Positions 52,614 through 61,760 of a DNA stretch of 64,000 nucleotides are shown one piece after another. A program made the translations under genes and the position numbers. The notes under the pieces are model-generated. The model saw only the letters and a program-made list of their open reading frames with translations, searched no databases and had not been told where the DNA came from. The first letter of the stretch is position 1. Each line of letters begins with the position of its first letter. Source of the DNA: Noviluteimonas lactosilytica (GTDB taxonomy: Bacteria; Pseudomonadota; Gammaproteobacteria; Xanthomonadales; Xanthomonadaceae); the NCBI RefSeq assembly GCF_020866925.1, contig NZ_JAJGAK010000003.1, positions 302,966 to 366,965 on the forward strand. The letters run 5' to 3'.

Positions 52614-55600
52614 GAGGCCTCCGGCGTGTGGTGGTCGCCCACGGGGCGAACGTTCGTTTCCTGTTCGAGCAGTTCGTGCGCCACCGCTTCGGGCGAGCGC
52701 GTGTACGGCGCGAGCAGCGCGTAGAACGCGGGCACGACGAACAGCGACAGCAGCGTCGAGAAGCCAACGCCGAAGATCACGACGATGCCGATCGTCGCGC
52801 GGCTCGCCGAGCCGGGGCCGCCCGCGAGTACCAGCGGCACCGCGCCGACCATCGTCGCGATCGACGTCATCAGGATCGGGCGCAGGCGCACGCCCGCCGA
52901 TTCGACGATCGCCTGGTGCACGTTGCGGCCTTCGTCGCGCAGCTGGTTCGCGAACTCGACGATCAGGATGCCGTTCTTCGCCGCAAGGCCCACGAGCATC
53001 ACGATGCCGATCTGGCTGAAGAGATTCAGCGTGCCGCCGGTGATCCACAGACCGATCAGCGCGCCGAGCACGCCGAGCGGCACCGTCAGCATGATCACGA
53101 ACGGATGGATGAAGCTCTCGAACTGCGCGGCGAGCACGAGGTACACGACGAGCAACGCGAGCGCGAACGTGAGCAGCACCGCACCGCCCGCCGCCTGGTA
53201 TTCGCGCGACTCGCCCTTCCAGTCGATCTGCGCCTGCTCCGGCAATTCTTCCTGCACGACCTGTTCGAGGAACTTGATCGCATCGCCCATGCGGTAGCCG
53301 GGCGCCAAGCCCATGTTGATCGTGATCGCGCGCAGGCGGTTGAAGCGGTTGAGGCTGCCCGGCTCGGCGGTGTCCTGCAGGGTGACGAGGTTCGACAGCG
53401 GGATGAGCGCACCGTCGCGCGCGCGCACCTGGATGGCCGCGAGGTCGGCGGGCGTCGCGCGACCGGACTTCGTCGCCTGCACGACGACGTCGTATTCCTC
53501 GCCGCCGCGCACGAACGTGGTGACGCGGCGCGACCCCATCATCGTTTCGAGCGCATGGCCGATCGACTCGACGCTCACGCCGAGATCCGACGCGCGCTGG
53601 CGATCGATCTGCACGCGCATCTGCGGCCGCGTTTCCTTGTAGTCCGAATCCGCGCCGGTCAGGCCCGGGTTCTGTTCGATGCGCTCCAGCAGGCGATCGC
53701 GCCACTGCGCGAGTTCCGCGTAGTCCGGGCCGCCGAGCACGATCTGCACCGGCTGCCCGCGCGTGCGCACCAGGCCGCCGCTGACCTGCGTGGCCACGCG
53801 CATGCCCGGCATGGTGTCGAGCTTCTTCTTGAGTTCCTGCGCGACGTTGGCGGTCTCTTCGTCGCGCTCCGACCAATCCTTGAGGAACACGCTGAAGCGC
53901 GCGGTATGCATCTCTTCGCTCGCGCCGAAACCACCGGGCGCACGCGCATTCGCGCGTTCGATCGGGCCATGGCCGATCTCCGGCGCGATCAGCTTCTCGG
54001 CCTGCTGCACCTGCTGCACGGTGTAGTCGTAACCCGCGCCTTCCGGCCCGGTGAGCGTGACCTGGAAGTTGCCGCGATCTTCCGGCGGTGCGAGTTCCGA
54101 CGGTACGATCTTGAACAGCACGAAGCTCGCCGCGAGCGAGACGAGCATCAACACGCCGAAGTACACCGGACGGTCGACGTTGCCTTCGAGGAAGCGCTTG
54201 TAACGCGTGGTGATCCAATCCAGGCGCTTGTTCACCCAGCGATGCACCGGATTGCCCTTCTCTTCCGAGTGCGGGCGCACGAGCTTGGACGACAGCATCG
54301 GCGTGAGCGTCAGCGCGACGAACGCGGACAGCGCGACCGCACCGGCGAGCGCGACCGACAACTCGCGGAACAACCGGCCCGTGTTGCCTTCCATGAAGCC
54401 GATCGGCAGGAACACCGCGACCAGCACCGCGGTCGTCGCGATCACCGCGAACGCCACCTGGCGCGTGCCGCGCGCGGACGCGACCAGCTTCGGCTCGCCC
54501 AGGTCGGCGCGGCGCTGGATGTTCTCCAGCACCACGATCGCATCGTCGACGACCAGGCCGATGCACAACACCAGCGCGAGCAGCGTCAGCAGGTTGATCG
54601 AATATCCGAACAGGTACAGCGGCAGGAATGCGGCGATCAGGCACACCGGCACCGTGACCGCCGGGATCAGCGCGGCGCGCACGCTGCCGAGGAACATCCA
54701 GATCACGATCAGCACGAGGATGATCGCTTCGGCGAGCGTGTGGTACACGCGTTCGACCGCGGCGTCGATGAAGGTGGTCGAGTCGAAGGCGACGAAGATC
54801 TTCGTGCCTTCGGGCAGGGAAGGTCGGATGCGGTCGGCTTCGGCGCGCACGGCGCGCGCGACGTCGAGCGAGTTCGCGGTCGACGTCTTCGCGATGCCGA
54901 GACCGATGTTGTTCTCGCCGTTGGAGCGGTAGTAGGCGCGGCGTTCGGCGGAAGCGAGTTCGATCTTCGCGACGTCGCCCAGGCGCACGACGTAGCCATC
55001 CGGCCCCTTGCCCAGCGGGATCTGCGCGAAGTCCTCGGGCTTCTGGTACTCGCGGGCGACGCGCAACGTGAAATCGCGTTCGGCCGATTCGATGCGGCCC
55101 GCAGGCAGCTCGACGTTCTCTCGCTGCAGCGCGTTTTCCACGTCCTCGACGGTGAGCGCACGCGCGGCGAGTGCGTCGCGGTCGAGCCAGATGCGCATCG
55201 CGTAGCGCTGCTGGCCGCCGATGCGCACCTGCGCGACGCCGTCGATGCTCGACAGGCGATCGACGACGTAACGCTCCGCGTAATCGCTGAGCTGCAACGT
55301 GTCCATGCCGGACGACGACATGTTGAGCCAGATGATCGGATCCGAATCGCTTTCGACCTTGCTCACCTGCGGCGGATCGGCTTCTTCCGGCAGGCGGTTG
55401 GACACGCGGCTGACCGCGCTGCGCACGTCGTTGGCCGCGCCTTCGATGTCGCGCTCGAGGGTGAACTCGATGCTGACCGACGAACGCCCGTTGACGCTGC
55501 TGGACTGGATCGTCTCGACGCCTTCGATGCCCGACAGCGCATCTTCGAGCACCTGCGTCACGCGCGTTTCGACGACGCCCGCGGAGGCGCCGGTGTAGTT

Positions 55601-55747
55601 CACTTCGACCGAGACGATCGGCGGATCGATCGCCGGCAACTCGCGCAGGGTCAGGCGCGTGAACGCCATGACGCCGAGCACGATCAACAGCAGGCTGAGG
55701 ACGGTCGCGAAGACCGGGCGCTTGATCGACAGGTCGGAGAGCCGCAT
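52610..55747 (-). CDS. RND (HAE1) multidrug efflux transporter
   Basis: A 1045-aa inner-membrane proton antiporter of the AcrB/MexB class. It begins MRLSDLSIKRPVFATVLSLL and has twelve transmembrane helices with two large periplasmic loops. The proton-relay acids lie in LVVDDAIVVLENIQRR in TM4. Motif A-type GNTGRLFRELSVALAGAV and later conserved blocks (LAAKNGILIVEFANQLRDEG) are intact. Length matches the family. It is 1 bp from the adaptor gene upstream and overlaps the methyltransferase downstream. No outer-membrane channel gene is adjacent, so it likely uses a channel such as TolC. Confidence 0.96.
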   Translation of the reverse strand: MRLSDLSIKRPVFATVLSLLLIVLGVMAFTRLTLRELPAIDPPIVSVEVNYTGASAGVVETRVTQVLEDALSGIEGVETIQSSSVNGRSSVSIEFTLERDIEGAANDVRSAVSRVSNRLPEEADPPQVSKVESDSDPIIWLNMSSSGMDTLQLSDYAERYVVDRLSSIDGVAQVRIGGQQRYAMRIWLDRDALAARALTVEDVENALQRENVELPAGRIESAERDFTLRVAREYQKPEDFAQIPLGKGPDGYVVRLGDVAKIELASAERRAYYRSNGENNIGLGIAKTSTANSLDVARAVRAEADRIRPSLPEGTKIFVAFDSTTFIDAAVERVYHTLAEAIILVLIVIWMFLGSVRAALIPAVTVPVCLIAAFLPLYLFGYSINLLTLLALVLCIGLVVDDAIVVLENIQRRADLGEPKLVASARGTRQVAFAVIATTAVLVAVFLPIGFMEGNTGRLFRELSVALAGAVALSAFVALTLTPMLSSKLVRPHSEEKGNPVHRWVNKRLDWITTRYKRFLEGNVDRPVYFGVLMLVSLAASFVLFKIVPSELAPPEDRGNFQVTLTGPEGAGYDYTVQQVQQAEKLIAPEIGHGPIERANARAPGGFGASEEMHTARFSVFLKDWSERDEETANVAQELKKKLDTMPGMRVATQVSGGLVRTRGQPVQIVLGGPDYAELAQWRDRLLERIEQNPGLTGADSDYKETRPQMRVQIDRQRASDLGVSVESIGHALETMMGSRRVTTFVRGGEEYDVVVQATKSGRATPADLAAIQVRARDGALIPLSNLVTLQDTAEPGSLNRFNRLRAITINMGLAPGYRMGDAIKFLEQVVQEELPEQAQIDWKGESREYQAAGGAVLLTFALALLVVYLVLAAQFESFIHPFVIMLTVPLGVLGALIGLWITGGTLNLFSQIGIVMLVGLAAKNGILIVEFANQLRDEGRNVHQAIVESAGVRLRPILMTSIATMVGAVPLVLAGGPGSASRATIGIVVIFGVGFSTLLSLFVVPAFYALLAPYTRSPEAVAHELLEQETNVRPVGDHHTPEAS

Positions 55748-55748
55748 G

Positions 55749-56828
55749 TCAGCCCTCCGAAGCCGTCGCCGCCGCCTTCGATTCGGCGATCTTCGAACCC
55801 GGGCGCAGCTTGCCGGTGCCGTCGACGACGACGCGGTCGCCTGCGCGCAGGCCCTTCAGGATTTCCGCGCGGCCGTCGGCGCGCGTGCCTACCTGCACGT
55901 CGATCTGTTCGACGCTGCCGTCGGGTTTGGCGCGATACACGAACGTGCGCTGGCCCACCTGCACCACCGCGATCTCCGGCAGCTGCAACGCAGTGCGCGT
56001 GCTGCGCTGCAGTTCGACGTTCACCAGCATGCCGGGGCGCAGGCTGCAATCGGCGTTCGCGAAGTCGGCACGCACGGTCACCGAACGCGTCGTGGGATCC
56101 ACGCGCGCATCGATCGTGCTCACGATGCCGGTCAATCGCTTGTCGGGATACGCGGCGGTGCGACCGAGCACTTGCTGGCCCTTCGCGAGTTGCGCGAGCG
56201 CGCCTTCGGGCACGGGGAAGTCGACGTACATCTGCGAGATGTCGTCGAGCGTCGCGATCGCCGTGCCCGGCGTCACCAGCGCGCCCGGGCTGACCTGGCG
56301 GATGCCGAGCACGCCGGCGAACGGCGCGCGGATCGAACGGTCGCCGAGTTGCGCGCGCACCTGGTTGACCTGCGCCATCGCCTGGTCGCGCATCGCGCGT
56401 TGCGTGTCGAGTTGCGAGGTCGCGATGAGTTGCTGGCGCGCGAGTTCCTGCTGGCGCGCGTAGAGCTGCTGCGCTTCCTTCGACGCGGCCTCGGCCTGCG
56501 CGAGCGCGGCCTGCTGTTGTTGGCCGCTGAGCGTGACGAGCACGGCGCCTTTGCCCACTTCGTCGCCGCTGTCGAAATGCACCGCCTGCACCGTCTCGCT
56601 CACCTTCGCGGTGACGGTAATCGATTCGCGTGCGCGCGCCGTGCCGATCGCGACGATGCTGTCGGCGAACGAACTCGGTTGCAGCACGGTGGTGGTGACG
56701 GTCACCGGCGTGTCGCCTCCGCCGCTGCCGCGGTTGGAAGCGGCGGCTTGATCGCGCCCGCAGGCGACGAGGCCGGCGCTGAGCGCGACGAGGGCGAGGA
56801 GGCGAAGCGGTCGGGGGGAAAGCGTCAT
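55749..56828 (-). CDS. RND efflux periplasmic adaptor lipoprotein
   Basis: A 359-aa membrane-fusion protein. A lipobox (GLVACG, Cys at about residue 23) anchors it. The lipoyl halves (TVTAKVSETVQAVHFDSGDEV and RSIRAPFAGVLGIRQVSPG) flank a short coiled hairpin, followed by the beta-barrel (MYVDFPVPEGALAQLAKG) and the membrane-proximal domain. It is the partner of the adjacent HAE1 pump. Expression control is unclear; no TetR or MerR gene lies beside it. Confidence 0.94.
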   Translation of the reverse strand: MTLSPRPLRLLALVALSAGLVACGRDQAAASNRGSGGGDTPVTVTTTVLQPSSFADSIVAIGTARARESITVTAKVSETVQAVHFDSGDEVGKGAVLVTLSGQQQQAALAQAEAASKEAQQLYARQQELARQQLIATSQLDTQRAMRDQAMAQVNQVRAQLGDRSIRAPFAGVLGIRQVSPGALVTPGTAIATLDDISQMYVDFPVPEGALAQLAKGQQVLGRTAAYPDKRLTGIVSTIDARVDPTTRSVTVRADFANADCSLRPGMLVNVELQRSTRTALQLPEIAVVQVGQRTFVYRAKPDGSVEQIDVQVGTRADGRAEILKGLRAGDRVVVDGTGKLRPGSKIAESKAAATASEG

Positions 56829-57005
56829 GCGCGGATTCTAGGCCGTTGCGTGCGAGGGTTCGGTTACCAACCCCGCGAAAACGCGCCGCATGGCGCCCCG
56901 TTGACCCCGAACGCCCCATGACCAATGACAGTGGCGCGCCCCGGCCGACGGCCTGCACCGGGGCGCTGCTACGTTGTTCCTGTCATTCCCCCGAGAGGCA
57001 GACCC

Positions 57006-57959
57006 ATGCGTTACGACAGCATCCTCGACACCATCGGCCACACCCCGGTCGTCCGCCTGCATCGCATCGCGCCGAAGCACGTGACGATGTACGCGAAGGT
57101 CGAGTCGTTCAATCCCGGCGGTTCGGTCAAGGATCGGCTCGCGATCGCGATCATCCTCGATGCCGAAGCGAAGGGCCTGCTCAAGCCCGGCGACACCGTC
57201 GTCGAAGCGACGTCGGGCAACACCGGCGTCGCGCTGGCGATGGTGTGCGCGGCGCGCGGTTACAAGTTCGTTGCAACGATGGCGGAGACGTTCTCGATCG
57301 AGCGCCGCAAGTTGATGCGCGCGTACGGCGCGAAGGTGATCCTGACGCCCGCCGCCGAACGCGGCAGCGGCATGGTGCGACGCGCGGAAGAACTCGCGAA
57401 GCAACACGGCTGGTTCCTCGCACGCCAGTTCACCAACCCGGCGAACCCCGCGTATCACCGGCAGACGACCGCGGCGGAAATCCTGCGCGATTTCGCCGGC
57501 GATCGCCTCGATCATTTCGTCACCGGCTGGGGCACGGGCGGCACGCTCACCGGCGTGGGCGAAGTACTGCGCGTCGCGCGCCCGGAAGTGAAGATCACCA
57601 CGTGCGAGCCCACGAGCGCGGCGCTGCTGGCGGGCGCGGAGTTCGTGCCGCACAAGATCCAGGGCTGGACCCCCGACTTCGTGCCGGAAGTGCTCAACCG
57701 CGAAGTCGCGGGCACGCTGTTGAAGGTCGACGAGATGGTCGCGCGCGACACCGCACGCAGGCTCGCGGAGGAAGAAGGCATCTTCGTCGGCATTTCCGCG
57801 GGCGGCACCGTCGCCGGTGCGCTCGAAGTCGCGAAGCACGCGAAGGAAGGCGAAGTGATCCTGGCGATGCTGCCGGATACGGGCGAACGCTACTTCTCGA
57901 CGATCCTCTTCGAGGGCGTCAACGAAGGCTCCGACGACGAGTGGCTGGCGGGGCTCTGA
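57006..57959 (+). CDS. cysK: Cysteine synthase (O-acetylserine sulfhydrylase)
   Basis: A 317-aa PLP enzyme making cysteine from O-acetylserine and sulfide. The internal aldimine lysine is K42 in NPGGSVKDR. TSGNTGVALAMVCA binds the substrate carboxyl group. GWGTGGTLTGVG holds the PLP phosphate and the GISAGG loop contacts the PLP pyridine nitrogen. GAGAGG-like ribosome-binding bases precede the ATG. Length and motifs fit CysK better than the smaller-specificity CysM, though by eye this is not certain. It is monocistronic and divergent from the RND operon. Confidence 0.93.
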   Translation: MRYDSILDTIGHTPVVRLHRIAPKHVTMYAKVESFNPGGSVKDRLAIAIILDAEAKGLLKPGDTVVEATSGNTGVALAMVCAARGYKFVATMAETFSIERRKLMRAYGAKVILTPAAERGSGMVRRAEELAKQHGWFLARQFTNPANPAYHRQTTAAEILRDFAGDRLDHFVTGWGTGGTLTGVGEVLRVARPEVKITTCEPTSAALLAGAEFVPHKIQGWTPDFVPEVLNREVAGTLLKVDEMVARDTARRLAEEEGIFVGISAGGTVAGALEVAKHAKEGEVILAMLPDTGERYFSTILFEGVNEGSDDEWLAGL

Positions 57960-57976
57960 GCGCCCGCGCGATCCAC

Positions 57977-58531
57977 TCAGGCGACCAGCGTGCCGCCCTC
58001 GACGGCGTGTGGGTCCATGCGCCCGTGGCAGATCGCCATCACGCGCGAACGCATGCGGCGCGGATTGTCGAACGACTGGATGGCGAGCGCCGCCATGCTC
58101 ATCGCGACGGTGAGGTTCGCGAGCGCGGTCTCGCCGGTCGAGGCGAGCATGCTGGGCGTCAGCGCCGCGGCGACGGTGAGTGCGACCGACACGATGACGT
58201 AGGTGCGGATCGCCGACCACGCGTTCTGGTCGAGGCCCTTCGCGTGGAAGCCGCGCCGATACGGCAGGCCCATGATCTTCGAGAGCGCGTCGGCCAGGCG
58301 GATTTCGTGGATGGTGCCGGCGGCCTTGATCGCGAACCCGAGCAGCGTCGCGCCGAGGCCGGCCATCGACGCCCACGCGGGAAGATCGGCGCGCGGCAGC
58401 GTGACGATCACGCACGCGAGCACGAACAGGATCAGGCCGAGGCGATGCAGGCGGGCCGCACGATCCACCTTTTTCTGCAGGCGGTCGATGTTGCCGAGCG
58501 TGACGTGCTTGCTGAGCAGCGGGAACTTCAT
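57977..58531 (-). CDS. Membrane protein of unknown function, 184 aa
   Basis: The N-terminus is charged (LSKHVTLGNIDRLQKKVDRAAR) and followed by three or four transmembrane segments (LGLILFVLACVIVTLP; ASMAGLGATLLGFAIKAAG; IRTYVIVSVALTVAAAL; LANLTVAMSMAALAIQSF). A conserved-looking loop is KIMGLPYRRGFHAKGLDQNAW. No family is recognised. It converges on cysK with 17 bp between the stops. Confidence 0.75.
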   Translation of the reverse strand: MKFPLLSKHVTLGNIDRLQKKVDRAARLHRLGLILFVLACVIVTLPRADLPAWASMAGLGATLLGFAIKAAGTIHEIRLADALSKIMGLPYRRGFHAKGLDQNAWSAIRTYVIVSVALTVAAALTPSMLASTGETALANLTVAMSMAALAIQSFDNPRRMRSRVMAICHGRMDPHAVEGGTLVA

Positions 58532-58710
58532 GACAAGACTACTGACGAGGTGAGCGCGCAAAGGGTTGCAGGCGCGAGGGTCGCAATGCGATCGAAGGCG
58601 CGCCGGGCGGCGCGTCACAGGTCGGGAAATCCCCACGTGGCGCGCATTTCACCACGATTTCACGCCATGCTCATGAATGCGACGGAAGCGGCCGTTACAG
58701 GGGCACACGC

Positions 58711-59229
58711 GTGAAAATCGAAGTCATCGAAGGCGACATCACGACGCTCGCGCTCGACGCGATCGTCAACGCCGCCAACCACGCCCTGCTGGGCGGCGGC
58801 GGCGTCGACGGCGCGATCCACCGCGCCGCGGGGCCGGGCCTGCTTGAGGAATGCCGCGCGCTGCCCGAGTTCGTCTCCGGCGTGCGCTGCCCCACCGGCG
58901 AGGCGCGGATCACGCACGGGCACGCGCTGCCGGCGCGGTTCGTGATCCATACCGTCGGCCCGGTGTGGCACGGCGGTCGCAACGACGAAGCGCGCAAGCT
59001 CGCGGCCGCCTACCGGGCCTGCCTCGCGCTCGCGGCCGAACACGACCTCGACTCGATCGCCTTTCCCGCGATCAGCTGCGGCGTGTTCGGCTATCCGATC
59101 GAACAGGCGGTGCCGATCGCGGTGCGCACCGTGCGCGAATGGGAAGGCGCGAAACCGTCGCGCGTCGTGTTCTGCTGCTTCGACGGCGGCATGGCGAACC
59201 GCTATCGCACGATGCTGGCGCTGCGATGA
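58711..59229 (+). CDS. Macrodomain O-acetyl-ADP-ribose deacetylase (YmdB-like)
   Basis: A 172-aa stand-alone macrodomain. The ADP-ribose pocket motifs are IVNAANHALLGGGGVDGAIHRAAG (split: NAANHALLGGGG and VDGAIHRAAG) and FPAISCGVFGYP. The catalytic Asp of YmdB-type enzymes lies in GGVDGAI. It starts at a GTG with a weak site. It probably removes O-acetyl or ADP-ribose groups. Its stop overlaps the next gene (ATGA), so a membrane protein is co-translated with it. Confidence 0.93.
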   Translation: MKIEVIEGDITTLALDAIVNAANHALLGGGGVDGAIHRAAGPGLLEECRALPEFVSGVRCPTGEARITHGHALPARFVIHTVGPVWHGGRNDEARKLAAAYRACLALAAEHDLDSIAFPAISCGVFGYPIEQAVPIAVRTVREWEGAKPSRVVFCCFDGGMANRYRTMLALR

Positions 59230-59840
59230 GCCCTTCGGCGCGCATGCTGCTGCTGGCGAATGTCGCGACGCTCGCCGCCGCGCTGGTGTTCGATTGGCCC
59301 GCGGGCTGGCTGCTGTGGCCGTACTGGATGCAGAGCGTGGTGATCGGCTGGTATGCGCGCAAACGCATGTTGTCGCTGCACAACTTCAGCACCAGCGGCT
59401 TCACTTCGAACAATCGCGCGGTGCCGGAGGACGAAGCGGGCAAACGTTCGACCGCGAACTTCTTCACCCTGCACTACGGGTTCTTCCACCTCGGCTACTT
59501 CGTGTTCTTGTGCGCGCAGCATCCGCTGCACGCGGGCTGGGACCTGATCGTGCTCGCCGCGTGCGGCGTGTCGTTCGTGCTGTCGCAACGCCAGACCTAT
59601 GCGGCGCAACACGCGGCCGACCTGCGCGGCCGGCCGAACCTCGGCACGCTGATGTTCACGCCGTACCTGCGCGTGATCCCGATGCACCTGGCGATCCTGC
59701 TCGGCGCCGCGTTCGGCGCAAGCACAGGCCTGATGGTGTTGTTCACCGCGCTCAAGACACTGAGCGATCTGGGCCTCGACGCGATCGATCGACGCATGGC
59801 GGTGCGCGGCGCGGAACGCACGACCGTCGTCGTGGAGTAA
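59226..59840 (+). CDS. DUF6498-like membrane protein, 204 aa
   Basis: About five transmembrane segments: MLLLANVATLAAALVFDWP, LLWPYWMQSVVIGWYA, the NFFTLHYGFFHLGYFVFLCA helix with HYGFFHLGYF, DLIVLAACGVSFVLS and IPMHLAILLGAAFG. The pattern WPYWMQSVVIGWYARKRM and HYGFFHLGYF matches DUF6498 proteins, which have no known function. It is coupled to the macrodomain gene. A hairpin lies just after its stop. Confidence 0.8.
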   Translation: MSPSARMLLLANVATLAAALVFDWPAGWLLWPYWMQSVVIGWYARKRMLSLHNFSTSGFTSNNRAVPEDEAGKRSTANFFTLHYGFFHLGYFVFLCAQHPLHAGWDLIVLAACGVSFVLSQRQTYAAQHAADLRGRPNLGTLMFTPYLRVIPMHLAILLGAAFGASTGLMVLFTALKTLSDLGLDAIDRRMAVRGAERTTVVVE

Positions 59841-59856
59841 CAACGCACAACGAAAA

Positions 59857-59878
59857 ACGCCGGCGCGAAGGCCGGCGT
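59857..59878. terminator. Hairpin between the macrodomain unit and the aldolase gene
   Basis: ACGCCGGC (59857-59864) pairs with GCCGGCGT (59871-59878) around GCGAAG. The plus-strand A run before it gives a T tract on the minus strand, so it can end aldolase transcripts that pass palindromic copy 4. Confidence 0.6.
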
Positions 59879-59885
59879 GTCTCGC

Positions 59886-59931
59886 GGGGGTCGGAGTACC
59901 TTTTCCACCGGAAAAGGTGCTCTGACCCCTG
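59886..59931. repeat. Palindromic element, copy 4 (degenerate)
   Basis: The right arm GGAAAAGGTGCTCTGACCCC matches the other copies, but the left arm GGGGTCGGAGTACC has two changes that become G-U pairs in RNA, and the centre is ACC-like instead of CCGCGG. It lies 17 bp beyond the aldolase stop (59948). The gap to the stop reads TAAGCGGCGAAAGC on the minus strand, close to the TAAGCCGGAAAAGC found at copy 1. Confidence 0.85.
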
Positions 59932-59947
59932 TTTTTGCTTTCGCCGC

Positions 59948-60958
59948 TTACGCGACCTTCTTCCACTGACCCAAAGCAGCCAGACCGTTGTCGCGCGCAC
60001 GCGCGAACACCGTTTCCTGCGCCTTGCCGATGTTCTTCTGCAGGTCCTGCGCCCAGATCTTCAGCGCGGCGGACTGCATCGCGCGGCCGTAGGAGAACGA
60101 CAGCGGCCACGGGTTCGGGCCCATGCGGTTCATCGCGTCGAGATGCGCGGTCGCGTCTTCGTCGCTCTGGCCGCCGGAGAGGAACACGATGCCCGGCAGG
60201 ATCGCCGGCACGGCGGACTTCAGGCACATCAGCGTGCTTTCGGCGACTTCGTCGACCGAGGCCTTCTCGCCGCTGTCCTTGCCCGGCACGACCATCGACG
60301 CCTTGAGGATGGTGCCTTCGAGCATGACGTTCTGGTTGTACAGCGCGTCGAACAGCGCGCGCAGCGTGACTTCGGTGACCTCGTAGCAGGTCTGGATGTC
60401 GTGCGTGCCGTCCATGATCACTTCCGGCTCGACCATCGGCACCAGGCCCGCTTCCTGGCACAGCGCGGCGTAGCGCGCGAGCGCGTGCGCGTTGGCTTCG
60501 ATGCAGGTGCCCGACGGGATGTCGTCGCCGATGTTGATCACCGCGCGCCACTTCGCGAAGCGGGCGCCGAGCTTGTAGTACTCCTCCAGGCGCGCGCGCA
60601 GGCCGTCGAGGCCTTCGGTGACGACTTCACCCGGGAAACCGGCGAGCGGGAACGTGCCCTTGTCGACCTTGATGCCCGGCAGGATGCCGTTGTCCATCAT
60701 GACCTTGGTGAACGGCACGCCGGCCTTCGTCGACTGGCGAAGGGTTTCGTCGAAGAGGATCGCGCCGGAAATGTGCTCGCCGAGCTTCGGCGTGGTCAGC
60801 AGCATCTCGCGGTAGGCGCGACGGTTTTCCTCGGTGTTTTCGACACCAACGCCGGCGAAGCGCTTGCCGATGGTGGCGGTGGATTCGTCGATCGCGATGA
60901 TGCCCTTGCCCGCGGCCACCATGGCCTGGGCGGTTTCGGCAAGCTGTTCGATGCTCAT
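59948..60958 (-). CDS. Class I fructose-bisphosphate aldolase
   Basis: A 336-aa Schiff-base aldolase of glycolysis and gluconeogenesis. Signatures are GIIAIDESTATIGKRFA at the N-terminus, VPMVEPE with E179, and the Schiff-base K219 in EGTILKASM. FLSGGQSDEDATAHLDAMN binds the phosphate. It is the animal/plant-type class I enzyme, not the archaeal-type FbaB. The promoter has a perfect TATAAT (minus strand, 60994-60999). It ends at palindromic copy 4. Confidence 0.94.
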   Translation of the reverse strand: MSIEQLAETAQAMVAAGKGIIAIDESTATIGKRFAGVGVENTEENRRAYREMLLTTPKLGEHISGAILFDETLRQSTKAGVPFTKVMMDNGILPGIKVDKGTFPLAGFPGEVVTEGLDGLRARLEEYYKLGARFAKWRAVINIGDDIPSGTCIEANAHALARYAALCQEAGLVPMVEPEVIMDGTHDIQTCYEVTEVTLRALFDALYNQNVMLEGTILKASMVVPGKDSGEKASVDEVAESTLMCLKSAVPAILPGIVFLSGGQSDEDATAHLDAMNRMGPNPWPLSFSYGRAMQSAALKIWAQDLQKNIGKAQETVFARARDNGLAALGQWKKVA

Positions 60959-60993
60959 TTCGGTGCGGACTCGAGGCTCCGGAAGGGTCGTCG

Positions 60994-60999
60994 ATTATA
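60994..60999 (-). promoter_or_regulatory. -10 box of the aldolase gene
   Basis: TATAAT on the minus strand matches the sigma-70 consensus exactly. It is 36 bp before the start codon and leaves room for a normal leader. No clear TTGACA is visible at the -35 position. Confidence 0.6.
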
Positions 61000-61044
61000 G
61001 CGGCCCCTCCGGGTGCCCGTGCCCTCACGGCCGAGCAGCTGCGG

Positions 61045-61656
61045 CTAGTACGGCGTGCCCGCGATGGCCTGGTGGCGGTCTTCGTTGCGGCGCTGCGCGC
61101 GATCGAACAAGTGATCGTTGAGGTCGTAGCGCTCCTGGTACCTGTGCAGGAAGGCGGCCAGGTTGTCGATGTCGCACCGGCCCCGCAGGGCATTGGGCCA
61201 GGTGTCGGCGCGCGTCTTCCAGGTCAGCGTGGCGACCGTGAAGACCGGTTGCGGCGCACCGGCTTCGGGGCGTGGCGTGAACTTCCACTGCCGCACCGCG
61301 TCGACCCCGGCGCCTGCGAACGCGGCCCAGAAACCGTCGGCGGGTTCGATGCCGCCGGTGTCGCTGTTCCATTGCTGCAGGACGTGGAAGTTCGACGTGC
61401 TGCCGTCGGGGTTGATCGTGTAGCCGAGCGCCAGGCAAACATCGCGCCTGGCTTGCGCGAAGCCGTCGGGCCAGGCCGGGAGGGCGAGCTCGCCGTCGAG
61501 GGCCCACCGATTGCGGATGGCGCCTTCGTTGGCGATTTGCGCGGATTCCGGCGGTGCGAGGTTCGGGTCGGTCTCGGAAGACGCCTGGACCTGGGCAGCG
61601 GCGGGCGTGGCCATCGCGCACAGTGCCGTGGCGAAGGCGAGTGGCAGGAGGGTCAT
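61045..61656 (-). CDS. Secreted TonB-C-terminal-like protein, array member 1
   Basis: A 203-aa protein with a signal peptide (about 1-21, ending AAAQ). The mature part starts ANEGAIRNRWALDGELALPAWP and has the shared core GYTINPDGSTSNF followed later by AVRQWKFTPRP. Those two segments match the TonB C-terminal domain (strand-turn-strand, then helix and W-x-F-x-P). There is no transmembrane anchor or Pro-rich spacer, so it is a free periplasmic domain. GAGGAGGT precedes the ATG. It is the most divergent end of a five-member tandem family (this gene to 64000). Confidence 0.82.
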   Translation of the reverse strand: MTLLPLAFATALCAMATPAAAQVQASSETDPNLAPPESAQIANEGAIRNRWALDGELALPAWPDGFAQARRDVCLALGYTINPDGSTSNFHVLQQWNSDTGGIEPADGFWAAFAGAGVDAVRQWKFTPRPEAGAPQPVFTVATLTWKTRADTWPNALRGRCDIDNLAAFLHRYQERYDLNDHLFDRAQRRNEDRHQAIAGTPY

Positions 61657-61760
61657 GGCGACCTCCTCGCGTGAGCGGGCACGGGGCCCGGGAAGAGTCA
61701 TTCCTTGATAACGGCGACCCTGCCGGGCCCCGGCCGCTTCCCCCTGACCGGGGTCCGCGC

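Noticed and set aside
51687-54644. 985-codon frame continuous with the SpoU methyltransferase
   Set aside because: The family begins near 52613; the extension is antisense-type sequence over the RND pump gene on the same strand in another frame.
58532-58710. Possible small gene between the membrane protein and the macrodomain gene
   Set aside because: Short frames exist but none has a ribosome site or plausible composition.
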